Origin: Syntrophaceae bacterium UBA6255
GTDB taxonomy: Bacteria > Desulfobacterota > Syntrophia > Syntrophales > Smithellaceae
Assembly (NCBI GenBank): GCA_002441205.1
Contig: DJVN01000195.1
Location: forward strand, 25,364 to 60,587
Direction of reading: 5' to 3'
DNA length: 35,224 nt
Every line of letters starts with the position of its first letter. The first letter of the stretch is position 1. Both the position numbers and the translations under genes were made by a program. The notes beneath the pieces are model-generated. The model worked only from the letters and a program-made list of their open reading frames with translations. It did not search any database and had not been told where the DNA came from. Shown here piece after piece: positions 11,801 through 17,740 of this stretch.

Positions 11801-14800
11801 ATTCCGTGACTAAAGATAAGGGGACGGGCGATAACATACCTGCTAAAGAAAACCCCACGCCCGAAGCAGGATTAATAGATAAGGAATATATTTCCTCAAT
11901 AAAAAATAACGATGCAAAATCCACGCAAAGAATTGTTGAAGAAGCGGCAAGAAAGTCTGGCTTAATAGGACCATTCTTCCACGGATCAAGGAATATTTCC
12001 GGGGGTAAATATTCAGCAGCACACGATCCCCGCCAATTTGATAATTTTATTTTATCTGAAGCCAACACACAGTCGCAGGGTTTGTACTTAACTCCAAACG
12101 AAGTAATAGCAAAAAACTATGTTGGAGAAAAAGGAGAATTACGTAAATTTTTTGTTAAGGCAGAAAATCCATTCAACGGCGATATTTACGATTTTTATAA
12201 ACCAATCGCTGACAACGCACTGAGCCGGTTCAATAAAAAAACAAAGAGCAATTATGCGTCATGGAAGGAAGTATTTGACAACGGAGATTATTTTGAAATA
12301 GAGGAATTGATAAAAAGAAAAATAGGTGATTTTGATTATGACGGCGCGAAATCAACAACGGAAGCACGAGCTATTCTTTTTGTTTACGGAGACAAGGGAG
12401 CTGTCTCTCCAGGATTTAGAACATACGACTTAACAGAATACGGTGGATATGACGCGCAAAATGATTTATCGTCTATTGTAGATGATAAACAGTTTATAGT
12501 ATTCAAACCTTCCCAACTAATCGAAGGCGATGATATATTATATGATGAGAAAGGTGATATTATCCCCTTAAGTAAAAGATTCCAACTCCCTAACCCGTCA
12601 CGCTCCCCTATGGGTGGGGGGCAGTCTGTAAAACAGACAAAGGATCAGTATTCTATCCGCAAACAGACCGATCCGCCCGTATCCAAAGACCCGAAGGTTA
12701 TTAACTCTTACATAAAAGACGAGACGGACGCCATTGTTCAGACCATAATGAACAAGCTCCATCCAAAGAGCATGACGTGGCTTGAAACGATACTAAAATC
12801 CCCGGAATGGTTTGACCATCCGCAGATTCAGAACATTGTCCGGCTGTTCATGCGCGACCGCAATGAGCTTTACCACGAAACATTTAATGACCTTAATCTG
12901 GCCGGGGATTCCACCGTCACGGAAGAGGCGAAAGTGCTCCGCAATAAAGGTTTGTCGCTTAAAGAAAGACTTTCCGGCAAGGTATCTCCGGAATATAAAG
13001 TCTTAACGGATATGATCGACGATGGAGATACAAACTGGACGCGCAACAAGAAAATTCCTCTTAATCAACAGTTAAAGAGTTTTGAAGATGTATGGCGCAA
13101 GAAGGGCGCGACCGATGAAATTATCAGCGTATGGAGATCGTTCCGTCAATCCTACGATAAAGCGCTTGATTTAATGACCAAACAGTTACGGGATATGATT
13201 GCGGAGCTTACGGAAGAGGCCAGAAGCAAGGGCGAAGTTCCTGATATATCGGAATTAAAACAAACCCTCCAAGGCGCTCTTGCCGACATGGAAGAATGGA
13301 GAGGTTTTTACGCTCCCCGCCAGCGTGAGCGTGGAAATTGGGCGGTTCAGGCGTATAAAGAACACGGTCCTTTATCCCAAAACAGGGAATGGCACCGGGC
13401 GCATAAGGCCTCAGAACTCGAAGCCCGGAGAGAAGCGAAGAGGCTTGAGCGTGAAGGCTGGAAGATACATAGAGTTGGAGAGGTTGAAAAACTTCCCGAA
13501 GATATTTATCAGAATGTGAAGACCGTTGGGACGGCTAAACTTATCGATGCCGCCCTGGATAAATACGTGACGAAGAACAAGCTCGGCGAGGATAGCGCGG
13601 CGAAGCTCAACGAAGAAGTTCTGCGGGAAGTTGCCAACATGATTAAATCACGCGGATTCCGGGGAACGATGCTTCACCGTGGACGCGGCAATGTGGTTCG
13701 TGGCTTTGTCGAAGATCCGATTGAACGGCATATCATGTATATCAACAGCGTGGCCGGAGGCATTTCAAAGGCCAAAGTCGCAAGGCTGGCCTTTAATGAA
13801 CTGCTGGGCGAAAAGGTAATGGGACAACAGATCGGCGGGATTGATCCGGTTAAAGACCCGCGAGCCTATGCCGTGGCGCAGGATTACATTCAGGAGCAGT
13901 TAAGAAACGCCGATGCCGCCGACAGAATCATAGGGCTGGCAAAGAGTATCACGACGTTTAAATTCTTGGGCTTTAACCTGAGATCGCTCACCGTCAACAC
14001 AACAGCTATGGTGACAACAGCGCCGACGGCAATCCACCAGTACGCTATGGGCGGACAAGGTTCAATGATCGCGGTATTTCGGGAAATAGCCAAGGCGGGG
14101 AAAGACTACGCCGGGATGATGGTGGGACGGAAACTGACCAATGCCGACGAGCAGGCATTTATTGAAGAGCAACATCGTAAAGGATGGGATGATGCTCAAT
14201 ATACACGGGAGGCTTTGGGTGAAATATCGAAGATGCACAATAAAGCATGGTCATATGCCATGGACGCCTCAATGTGGGCATTCGGTAAATCAGAACAATG
14301 GAACCGAGGGGCTACAATGCTGGCCGCTTACCGGCTTGCCCGGAAGCAGGGATTGAGCCATGACGAAGCCGCGGAAAAGGCAAAGACATCTTCCGACAAG
14401 GCGCATGGCGTTTACGGGAAGTCAACCATGCCGATGTGGGCGCAAGGCACTAATCCGGCGGCAAAAGTCGGCCAGATGATGTACGTTTATTCCAAGTTCT
14501 CCCATAACTACCTGCAAATGCTGTACGACGTGGGCTTTAAGCAGCACAATATCAAAGGGCTTATGTTCGCCTTCCTTTCGCCTTTAGTGCTTGCTGGCGG
14601 GGCAGCGTTCCCGTTTAAAGATACTATTTTCGGCATTGCCGGTTTTATTCTCGGACTTCTCGGCTTTGATGAAGATCCCGAAAAGTGGGTATGGGACCAG
14701 ATCAGAGAACATCTTGGCGGCGACGCGGAGAAGATAGGCCGCCACGGGCTGACCGGCGCAATGGGAATTGATATTTCCGGATCGTTATCCATAGGTGTCG

Positions 14801-15354
14801 GCGTACCGAAGAACATGATTGACCTTTCCGGCGCCATCGGCGGAGCGGCCGCGGATATCCGGGAAGCCGGGGAAAACCTCATGTCCGGGCAGTATGGCAG
14901 GGCGGCTGAACACTTATTGCCGACAGGCATTGCAAACCCGCTCAGGGCTAAACGTGAAACAGAACAGGGCGTCACGACACGCAACAAACGGCGAGTATGG
15001 GACGAGCAGGGCAAGGCTTATGTTCCCGGAAGCGGGGCTACCACGGCTAGAGTGCTTGGTTTCCGGTCAACCGAACAGGCGGTATTATCGGAAAGAACAT
15101 GGGAAGGCCACCGGCAGCAAGGGAAGTTTGCCGATAAGCGCAACGGGATTTATGAGCGTTATCGCGCATGGCTATTGGGCGGACGCGACAGGGAAGAGTA
15201 CAAGAAAATAGTTAAGGAAGTTCAGGATTTTAACGCATATCTCCGCAAGAATAATGTCAAAGGGGAATCGTTTATCACAACGCAGTCTTTAAAGAATCAG
15301 GTACGGCGGATGAACAAGCCTTCCAGAAAAGAACGCAGTATTTTGGAGGATTAA
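2866..15354 (+). CDS. Giant polyvalent protein: N6-adenine methyltransferase, strawberry-notch-type helicase, HExxH peptidase, ADP-ribosyltransferase-like domain (DarB-like)
   Basis: This 4162-residue ORF takes up over a third of the window. Visible domains, in order: glycine/alanine-rich hydrophobic segments near 165-208, 248-275 and 328-350; long charged linkers; an N6-adenine methyltransferase (about 1340-1530) with PSAGTGN at 1374-1380 and NPPF at 1438-1441; an SF2 helicase of strawberry-notch type with GTGVGKGR (K1792), DESH (1896-1899) and an arginine-finger block GRSHRTN (2297-2303); an HESVH metallopeptidase motif (H2853, E2854, H2857) with a possible third ligand E2902; an ADP-ribosyltransferase-like region (H3039, Y3074); and a helical C-terminus with a hydrophobic hairpin near 3899-3933. 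Methyltransferase-helicase fusions such as phage P1 DarB are packaged and ejected to protect incoming DNA from restriction. That role here is inferred. The start has AAGGGGTG upstream. Residues about 1563-1686 are overlapped by another gene. Confidence 0.93.
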   Translation: MAFDILSYRDKYKDYYKGKSLDEVAQDVYSGGGFDKSDDYDTWKKNTGIDSVLEEDRRRRNPTFTDKLANAVGLSESAREHIDKDRGFLGDVASRGARGVVQAAKQVGGAMRMMDFDATSDEGLVGSIGKKLTDFAAGAEKYDLLKPDLGEVTGKEGFVKRGFMGAIESTPASLLPFAAGVAGGFLTGGPVGAFIAGGATLFGTFGLGEYQNTFDETVKQLREQGVPEDQIGDMAHKHSLTTAVAEAGGEVVGDLAALTFFGALGKKAASQAVSKTIKELVSSGGIKEFMKAVAKQAPFEAGSEMGTAYIQTESARKYGLTDMSTGEAVAESILPAVFMSLMFGGSIRGMQAVEAHNLYKKLNSQNPMERSEAAVSIAQRMDDQESQKTWLDTADKYIEAGQEIPLSQPIVDFATQKTAQDAMSKEEQAKETFRSGIVNAVDKGISAGEYEGKPFTPDHALELIKRGQDEGVFTPADLDTFKDKYPQLKDGLNVLIAENITKKVDEVVTNTVTKPATNTATEKDVPINEPEIPAVFKSMPIEELKKFADDGNKFAKMELGTRTQETPDIKSLEDKIAKTEAFLSKNEKSKDTKRYKQYAEKLETDKAKLAELTNPAKKELPAPEAKQDRGTLYDKEVELNKDNTTDRYKTPVTTQEDLDNAKQWGASLDKDTIIVSASGPRFKVMQSKSGRKSLQEIDEDGTEVGSGYFMEKGDGLNWLATSKIEQLPAPLSQTDAATVGTKEVKAGESSKQKYYTDNGSVGSFNANDKTVLKDIADKGLQSFDTFEEADAARKEWIKTEQVKKTETKKAEDAADYSAWQKSEQTKKDNDIILQEFSDLQGKHFPDNGAGRNEMSQAFSQFRKENSTTGNDWWDKPLEEKQAGLKEFEKQFAPTQAEGKQPLIEKARKYKTAEEFVKAQNNRYQKISGNEVDGRIAESKEDIIADASETIGAERLTPEVLDANAEEVDDFFNDFSTVELTEEELAFASRDEEAPRTETTAAGKQVTIPGASESETFSLTAKEPVNALAKGAKLTPQNLQPKEKNADMFGEKEAEEKEPARLAAIGKITGSRVDRAEAKGYEFAYGPSDKETKDAMVGMFAGNYAERLIDAGITIVKTQKETAVDLSAKSDYGSKNTIFTEDKAAKARAILKEKLKGTQLSVGIDPEILTAGIDLAGYHIEAGARKFTDYAKAMIDDIGDTIKPYLKSLYLAVRNYPGVEKNGMNTEAEIDVIDIDSAVTGQKSEASPYGTVADKVAEKLSKKEKFTRNELFFMCKDAFGGTLAEGKFSAKDAYDAMEMGINKRIEELGVNPRVPHGYFVKKQIDKLNDLFDLIPTQTTRTEEMDEFQQFSTPPALAYVANWVANLKEKDVYLEPSAGTGNLVTFARIAGVKETIVNELAPRRAAILKELGFDKVYSENAEQINNILPEEIRPTVVVMNPPFSSTAGRMKGKTDSTNITKHIEQCLLRLQPGGRLVAITGEGMTENKASLYPWWKKIEKQYNIRANIGIDGQAFAKMGTSFGNQIIVIDKPKSLAIPKENDYNIIKGKVNKIEDLINLLEGVRNERINPAEQREAQSGEQEGAVIPQKETGRDGAVLPATGGVVTKEQPGRSGRAADNDAGRNEGLEPGGRNELSGKRAGNKRAEGRSGLESGQQRSEGTGRSNTAGDTRQSDNNAPVLSEEEVSGLTVEQRADVEKNDELTDAVYNTYTPAKLTISNSKEHPGKLVESAAMASIEPIDPNYSPRLPEKAIKSGAISIAQLEAVVYAGQAHSEILPNGERKGYFIGDGTGVGKGREIAAILWDNWNQGRRKAVWLSQNSPLMKDAQRDIAGVGWDKGLVFDIQKTKLKESIKHKEGIGFVGYGTLRTKKVVSGKEISRLNQFTDWLGKDFDGVIVFDESHNMGNALPMRGRRGTSKPSATALAGIELQKQLPKARVVYVSATGATEVMNLAYAERLGLWGDKTPFPNATSFVTSISSGGITAMEMVAMNMKANGVYLARSLAYDDVKYERLQHDLTPEQRKIYDELAGAWEIAQRDIDAAMTATGITDEERTLNGEAKSHVMSAFWGTNQRFWNQIITSMQMPTVIKAIEKDIADGHAPLIQLINTNEAAQKRAISGMEEDDTLENLDITPKEMLIEYVNNSFPVHQFEKYLDEEGHEKSRIVIDSKGNPVLNAEAVQIREDLLTKLASIRVPDGPLEIVLDHFGIENAAEVTGRSRRVVYKDTKDGRKRVVEAWGKNKGMADADAFMNDKKKLLVFSQAGGTGRSYHADNTAKNKRLRRHYLIQPGWRADVAVQGLGRSHRTNQAQAPEWVLVTTDLEGQKRFISSIARRLSQLGALTKGSRETGNQGLFNSRDNLESQEAKDAFHQLLKDIYHNDVDGMTMGEFMDMTGLNNIIDKETGALNVTNLPEINQFLNRILNMKIDVQNKMFSEFAKRLNIKVAQAMENGSLDVGVETIRAKRTEKLNEQVVYEDPKTKAKATYLEVELTHDAKLLPYENTHAYNQYGYVQNIRSGRIWALAYQKSKTDSESGDVTPHYSAVGANYNYQDISDKDVNNPEKYKKIPKEEAKALWDADYNKMPKEVSERVHMVTGSILPIWDRLPQGEGTNKIYRLQVDGKNIIGRVIQNKYLDATLKKLNAQRKQANYKPQDIFNNVLHHGYAYELSNGWEIKRRKVADDYRIELEGPDYVHTDELKKYGIFTERISYTTRYFIPADEKGVNAIKEIISSRQVVEEIASGKKKGQVTTKDVEFMHDKGEYAIGQKGSFQLPTLAEVQDVFKGQKVTQLKNGAYYIETKAGANVIVSAVDEITPSKISLSVGYSKGHLTETEAIAGRYQKGMIDLVKGQADKWTLAHESVHFMEDIGVINDNEAKLLKRHIQNLTQEGKWETLNKDDIGGAEDRAEFLAQNLQKEPKGLLGRIINKIQEFIDKLVNVFGRTVRGITRDIKTGDIYGKETNEQREARLDLEGGLKNESKSANKYSVTKDKGTGDNIPAKENPTPEAGLIDKEYISSIKNNDAKSTQRIVEEAARKSGLIGPFFHGSRNISGGKYSAAHDPRQFDNFILSEANTQSQGLYLTPNEVIAKNYVGEKGELRKFFVKAENPFNGDIYDFYKPIADNALSRFNKKTKSNYASWKEVFDNGDYFEIEELIKRKIGDFDYDGAKSTTEARAILFVYGDKGAVSPGFRTYDLTEYGGYDAQNDLSSIVDDKQFIVFKPSQLIEGDDILYDEKGDIIPLSKRFQLPNPSRSPMGGGQSVKQTKDQYSIRKQTDPPVSKDPKVINSYIKDETDAIVQTIMNKLHPKSMTWLETILKSPEWFDHPQIQNIVRLFMRDRNELYHETFNDLNLAGDSTVTEEAKVLRNKGLSLKERLSGKVSPEYKVLTDMIDDGDTNWTRNKKIPLNQQLKSFEDVWRKKGATDEIISVWRSFRQSYDKALDLMTKQLRDMIAELTEEARSKGEVPDISELKQTLQGALADMEEWRGFYAPRQRERGNWAVQAYKEHGPLSQNREWHRAHKASELEARREAKRLEREGWKIHRVGEVEKLPEDIYQNVKTVGTAKLIDAALDKYVTKNKLGEDSAAKLNEEVLREVANMIKSRGFRGTMLHRGRGNVVRGFVEDPIERHIMYINSVAGGISKAKVARLAFNELLGEKVMGQQIGGIDPVKDPRAYAVAQDYIQEQLRNADAADRIIGLAKSITTFKFLGFNLRSLTVNTTAMVTTAPTAIHQYAMGGQGSMIAVFREIAKAGKDYAGMMVGRKLTNADEQAFIEEQHRKGWDDAQYTREALGEISKMHNKAWSYAMDASMWAFGKSEQWNRGATMLAAYRLARKQGLSHDEAAEKAKTSSDKAHGVYGKSTMPMWAQGTNPAAKVGQMMYVYSKFSHNYLQMLYDVGFKQHNIKGLMFAFLSPLVLAGGAAFPFKDTIFGIAGFILGLLGFDEDPEKWVWDQIREHLGGDAEKIGRHGLTGAMGIDISGSLSIGVGVPKNMIDLSGAIGGAAADIREAGENLMSGQYGRAAEHLLPTGIANPLRAKRETEQGVTTRNKRRVWDEQGKAYVPGSGATTARVLGFRSTEQAVLSERTWEGHRQQGKFADKRNGIYERYRAWLLGGRDREEYKKIVKEVQDFNAYLRKNNVKGESFITTQSLKNQVRRMNKPSRKERSILED
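7553..7924 (+). CDS. Nested out-of-frame gene inside the giant polyvalent gene (123 aa)
   Basis: A complete ORF lies in the +1 frame relative to the giant gene, with a strong ribosome site (AGAAGGAG, about 6 bases before the ATG). Its product looks globular: leucine and tryptophan are spread regularly, charged and hydrophobic residues alternate, and the composition is ordinary. In contrast, the giant protein across the same bases is a low-complexity linker of G, R, E, N, S and Q lying exactly between methyltransferase and helicase domains. This pattern suggests the small frame is the ancestral or constrained one and the giant frame reads through it as a linker. Heavy use of CTG for leucine differs from the surrounding gene. 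Function unknown; translation is inferred. Confidence 0.68.
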   Translation: MKELIPQNSEKLNQESKKALLSLKKKPDETGLYCLQLAEWSLKNSLDDPDGRLTTTLEEMKGWNPADVMNYLEREPETNEPKDAVDWNLVNNDPRELADQILLAIHDNLTITLPSYPKKKLVA

Positions 15355-15362
15355 AAAGCTCT

Positions 15363-15390
15363 TTGTTAAGAGAATAAGTTGGGGTATAAT
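15363..15390 (+). promoter_or_regulatory. Sigma70-type promoter upstream of the 140-aa gene and lysis cassette
   Basis: TTGTTA at 15363-15368 and a perfect TATAAT at 15385-15390 are separated by 16 bases. It lies just after the giant gene and in front of a structured leader. It probably drives the small gene at 15493 and perhaps the lysis genes. Confidence 0.65.
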
Positions 15391-15403
15391 TTAATCCTAA
15401 ATT

Positions 15404-15445
15404 GCAGGGACTTAACAGCCGCGAAACGCGGGACTATTAAACCTG
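15404..15445 (+). promoter_or_regulatory. Structured RNA leader, candidate antiterminator
   Basis: Within the predicted leader, CAGG (15405-15408) can pair with CCTG (15442-15445), TTAA (15412-15415) with TTAA (15437-15440), and CCGCG (15419-15423) with CGCGG (15427-15431) across an AAA loop. The CCTG arm is also the 5' arm of the terminator just downstream, so the two folds exclude each other, as in attenuators and riboswitches. I do not recognise a known ligand-binding class. Confidence 0.4.
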
Positions 15446-15473
15446 ATTAGCAGAAATGCTGGTCAGGTTTTTT
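15439..15473 (+). terminator. Rho-independent terminator / attenuator with GAAA loop
   Basis: AACCTGA-TT-AGCA (15439-15452) pairs with TGCT-GG-TCAGGTT (15457-15469) around a GAAA tetraloop, with two central T-G wobbles, followed by six T residues. It sits between the promoter at 15363 and the ATG at 15493, so it either ends read-through from the giant gene or attenuates the following gene. Confidence 0.75.
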
Positions 15474-15492
15474 GTTTAGAAAGGAGAACAAT

Positions 15493-15915
15493 ATGCCAGG
15501 CACAATCACAGGAACAATCGAAAGGTTTGAAGTTGGCGGCCGGCCGTCGGCTAAAATTATCTTGACTTGCACAGCGGACGCGGACGCTGCAAGCTATCCG
15601 GCGACCGTGATCAATACCCTCGAAAATATCGCAAAATATGACATTCGCGGGATGTTTCTCTCGGAAGTAAAAACTATTCCGGGATCTACCGGACCAACCG
15701 ACGATACGGATTTTACAATCACAGACGAATACGGCGTGGACATCTTGGGTTCCAGGGGAACGAATGCCATTGATAATGCCACAAAGAATCATATTGTGGC
15801 CGGCGTCGCAAGCAATTACCAGCCGGCCTTAATCACCGGCAATCTGACGCTGACCATCACGAATAATTCTGTGAAAAGTGCCGTTGTGACAATCGTTCTT
15901 AATCTGATTGGGTAA
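15493..15915 (+). CDS. Small beta-rich phage protein, unknown function (140 aa)
   Basis: The ATG at 15493 has AAGGAG at 15481-15486; an upstream in-frame TTG at 15472 lies in the terminator and is unlikely. The product is rich in T, I, V, G and N, with alternating hydrophobic residues typical of beta-sandwich virion or decoration proteins, and has no charged coiled coil or membrane segment. It has its own promoter and leader, which suggests higher or separately timed expression compared with the giant gene. It is followed by a short structured intergenic element and then the lysis cassette. No family assigned; a virion role is inferred. Confidence 0.75.
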   Translation: MPGTITGTIERFEVGGRPSAKIILTCTADADAASYPATVINTLENIAKYDIRGMFLSEVKTIPGSTGPTDDTDFTITDEYGVDILGSRGTNAIDNATKNHIVAGVASNYQPALITGNLTLTITNNSVKSAVVTIVLNLIG

Positions 15916-15925
15916 AAGGGATGGA

Positions 15926-15969
15926 CGGGCTGGTGCGCGAACACCACCGGAAAGGTAACCGGTTGCCCG
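15926..15969 (+). other. Three-way-junction RNA element (mini cloverleaf) in the leader of the next gene
   Basis: CGGGC (15926-15930) pairs with GCCCG (15965-15969) and encloses two hairpins: GGTG/CACC (15932-15935 with 15942-15945, loop CGCGAA) and CCGG/CCGG (15947-15950 with 15959-15962, 8-base loop). The layout resembles the element at 34653-34702. It is seen by eye only. Confidence 0.35.
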
Positions 15970-16014
15970 CCCAAAGTTGCAAAACGTAAATACACTAAAA
16001 AAGGAGATGGGTCA

Positions 16015-16329
16015 ATGGCATACCATATCAAATTCAGGCACAGGCTTAAAATCTATCAGGCCCTTTTGGGAGTCATAATATTTTTTATGACCGTAATAAC
16101 TGCCTACGCCATCACAACTGAGCCATCATGGGTTGAACACATAGACCTCGTAACGGTATTAATCAGCAGCTTATTTATTATAATAAGTTGGTTTATCATT
16201 CAGACGCTCCGTAAATTTGAAAAAAATCAAGACTTCTTATTTAGCAAATACAACGACATAAACAAGCGCCTGGCGCATCTTGAAGGGGCGCATGAAAGCC
16301 GCGTAAAAAACGGCATAAGGTGTGATTGA
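16015..16329 (+). CDS. Two-pass membrane protein in the lysis cassette (104 aa)
   Basis: The ATG at 16015 follows AAGGAGATG with good spacing. Residues about 10-35 and 45-70 are hydrophobic membrane segments; the C-terminal third is charged and likely helical (coiled coil) on the cytoplasmic or periplasmic side. Its stop is one base before the endolysin ATG, so the two are co-translated. A holin, antiholin or anchor role is plausible from position; the candidate holin at 16798 has a similar two-helix layout, so one of the two may be an antiholin. No family assigned. Confidence 0.7.
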   Translation: MAYHIKFRHRLKIYQALLGVIIFFMTVITAYAITTEPSWVEHIDLVTVLISSLFIIISWFIIQTLRKFEKNQDFLFSKYNDINKRLAHLEGAHESRVKNGIRCD

Positions 16330-16330
16330 A

Positions 16331-16801
16331 ATGAACGAGACAAACCGCAAGGCCTTTCTGGACATGATTGCCTTTAGCGAAATCGGCAAAGACTTATTAG
16401 CGATATCGGACAATGGTTATAATGTAATTGTTGGCAGCACCCCCAAGAACCCCATACTCTTTCATTCCTACGCCGATCACCCGCGCCAGCTAATTGATCT
16501 TGGCCGCGGGCTGAAATCAACAGCCGCGGGGCGGTATCAAATTCTATCACGCTATTACGATGCTTATAAAAGACAGCTAATCCTTCCTGATTTTTCTCCA
16601 ATTTCGCAAGACAGAATTGCCTTGCAGATGATTAAAGAATGTAAGGCAATAGCGGATATAGACAGTGGCAATATTATTTCGGCTATTAAAAAATGCCGTA
16701 GTCGGTGGGCATCGTTGCCTGGCGCCGGGTACGGGCAACATGAAAACAATATGGAATCGTTGCTGGCTTATTATGGCCAGGCAAGAGGAGTAGCGGCATG
16801 A
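16331..16801 (+). CDS. Endolysin, lambda R-type lytic transglycosylase
   Basis: The protein aligns by eye along its length with phage lambda endolysin R: an N-terminal KAFLDMI..SE block with the catalytic glutamate (E17), a GYNVIVG strand, SYADHPR, LKSTAAGRYQ, the DFSP..QDRIALQ helix and a WASLPGAGYGQ block near the C-terminus. This enzyme cleaves the MurNAc-GlcNAc bond and makes 1,6-anhydro ends. It has no signal peptide, so it needs a holin to cross the inner membrane. I use the ATG at 16331 because AAGGTG lies eight bases before it; a GTG at 16322 would add three residues and overlap the previous gene, and lambda R also begins with a similar M-V-E-I stretch, so that start stays possible. 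Confidence 0.93.
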   Translation: MNETNRKAFLDMIAFSEIGKDLLAISDNGYNVIVGSTPKNPILFHSYADHPRQLIDLGRGLKSTAAGRYQILSRYYDAYKRQLILPDFSPISQDRIALQMIKECKAIADIDSGNIISAIKKCRSRWASLPGAGYGQHENNMESLLAYYGQARGVAA

Positions 16802-17058
16802 AATCAAAATTCGGAAAGTTGGATAAAAAAGATTTTCTGCGAGGGATGGGAATGGCATTCGGAACCGCTCTGCTTGTGTCAGTTGGCTATTCCCTTCAGG
16901 GCGGGATCACTTCTTTAACGCTTCCCATGGCTAAAAGCATTGTCTTCTCCGGTCTGTTTTCAGGTGTCGGGGCGGCTATTATTTATATCGGGAAAAATCT
17001 ATTTACCAATTCGAGTGATAATTTTGGCCGCAAGGAAAGAGGGCGGTATGAAATATAG
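16798..17058 (+). CDS. Candidate holin, two membrane segments (86 aa)
   Basis: The ATG overlaps the endolysin stop (ATGA), a translational-coupling arrangement. A basic N-terminus with FLRGMGMAFG is followed by hydrophobic segments near residues 18-35 and 43-65, then a charged, basic C-terminal tail. This is the usual layout of class II-like holins, with two transmembrane helices and short charged ends. Placement directly after the endolysin and before a spanin-like gene supports the call. Holins have little sequence conservation, so the assignment rests on topology and context. Confidence 0.6.
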   Translation: MKSKFGKLDKKDFLRGMGMAFGTALLVSVGYSLQGGITSLTLPMAKSIVFSGLFSGVGAAIIYIGKNLFTNSSDNFGRKERGRYEI

Positions 17059-17608
17059 AATAATTATCGGGTTGCTGATTACCGTACTTTCCCTGGCCTT
17101 AATTTCTGCCGGCGTAGGCTGGTGGAAAGCGGAGCACAAGCCCGTTATGTCCAAGGTTGAATATGTCAAGGTTCCTGAAATCAAGGAAGTCGTTAAAATT
17201 AAGAGGGTGAACATTCCCGGCCCCAAAGAAATTGTTACGATTGAGAAAGAAAAAATTGTCGAAAAATTGAAGCTCCCGAACTGGTTTGCTCAGGATGCCG
17301 ACGAACAGGCGATTGCTACCGCCGATCTCCCGGAAACAGAAAGTGGTTATAATGTTGTGGCGACGCTGAATACCAAATCAGGAGAAGGGAATATTATTGC
17401 AAAAGAGAAACCTAGAAGCCTTATAGGGTTTCCTAATGGAAAAGAAATCGGAGTCAGGGCGGGGTATAATTCCAAATTAACCCAAGAAATATCTGTTTAT
17501 GGAAGGTGGAATTTCTTTAGAATAGGGAATGTTCATTTATCAGCCTATGGAGAGGGCAATTCAGAAGGTAATGCTGTTGGCCAACTTGAACTAGGGTATA
17601 GGTTCTAA
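17048..17608 (+). CDS. Spanin-like envelope protein with N-terminal anchor and beta-rich C-terminus (186 aa)
   Basis: I choose the ATG at 17048, which overlaps the previous gene by 11 bases and has GAGGGCGG close upstream. Residues 4-22 form one membrane segment followed by WWKAEHKP. Residues about 30-75 are rich in V, K, I, P and E, giving an extended periplasmic stretch. The last 60 residues show alternating hydrophobic and polar strands (GVRAGYNSK, ISVYGRWNFF, VHLSAYGEG) and end in YRF; a terminal aromatic residue is typical of outer-membrane beta strands. Last place in a lysis cassette makes a spanin role likely, with an unusual anchor plan if true. It could instead be an unrelated membrane-anchored protein. 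Confidence 0.65.
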   Translation: MKYRIIIGLLITVLSLALISAGVGWWKAEHKPVMSKVEYVKVPEIKEVVKIKRVNIPGPKEIVTIEKEKIVEKLKLPNWFAQDADEQAIATADLPETESGYNVVATLNTKSGEGNIIAKEKPRSLIGFPNGKEIGVRAGYNSKLTQEISVYGRWNFFRIGNVHLSAYGEGNSEGNAVGQLELGYRF

Positions 17609-17620
17609 ATCGAGGTTGTT

Positions 17621-17692
17621 ATGATTGAATTTTCAATTATATTGATCGTATCTATCGCGGCTCTTCTATCAACGGCGAATTGTTATTTATAA
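17621..17692 (+). CDS. Possible 23-aa membrane peptide at the end of the lysis cassette
   Basis: ATG at 17621 with GAGG six bases upstream; the peptide is nearly all hydrophobic (about residues 4-20) and ends with a single cysteine near the C-terminus. It could be a lysis accessory peptide or be spurious; there is no lipobox of standard form. Confidence 0.3.
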   Translation: MIEFSIILIVSIAALLSTANCYL

Positions 17693-17711
17693 TTCGACTC
17701 CCCTTTTATTC

Positions 17712-17730
17712 GGGTCAACGCAGGGTCAAC
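17712..17730 (+). repeat. Left attP arm repeat (candidate integrase arm site)
   Basis: GGGTCAACGCAGGGTCAAC contains two GGGTCA units 11 bases apart. An almost identical pair lies at 17856-17874 on the other side of the tRNA-like core, so these fit arm-type integrase binding sites. Confidence 0.55.
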
Positions 17731-17740
17731 CATATCGCCA

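Noticed and set aside
12605..12638. Two small hairpins (CCCC..GGGG and GTCTGT/ACAGAC) inside the giant gene
   Set aside because: They may be a small inserted repeat, but the frame is kept and no second copy is found in the window; not enough for a repeat call.
15404..15470. Cyclic-di-GMP (GEMM) riboswitch
   Set aside because: CAGGG and CGCGAAACGCGGGAC recall the class, but the conserved GCAAA-type segments and the second stem with its receptor are missing.
16940..17047. N-terminal extension of the spanin-like gene
   Set aside because: The frame is open upstream, but those codons overlap the holin candidate and the ATG at 17048 has a good ribosome site and begins the membrane anchor.
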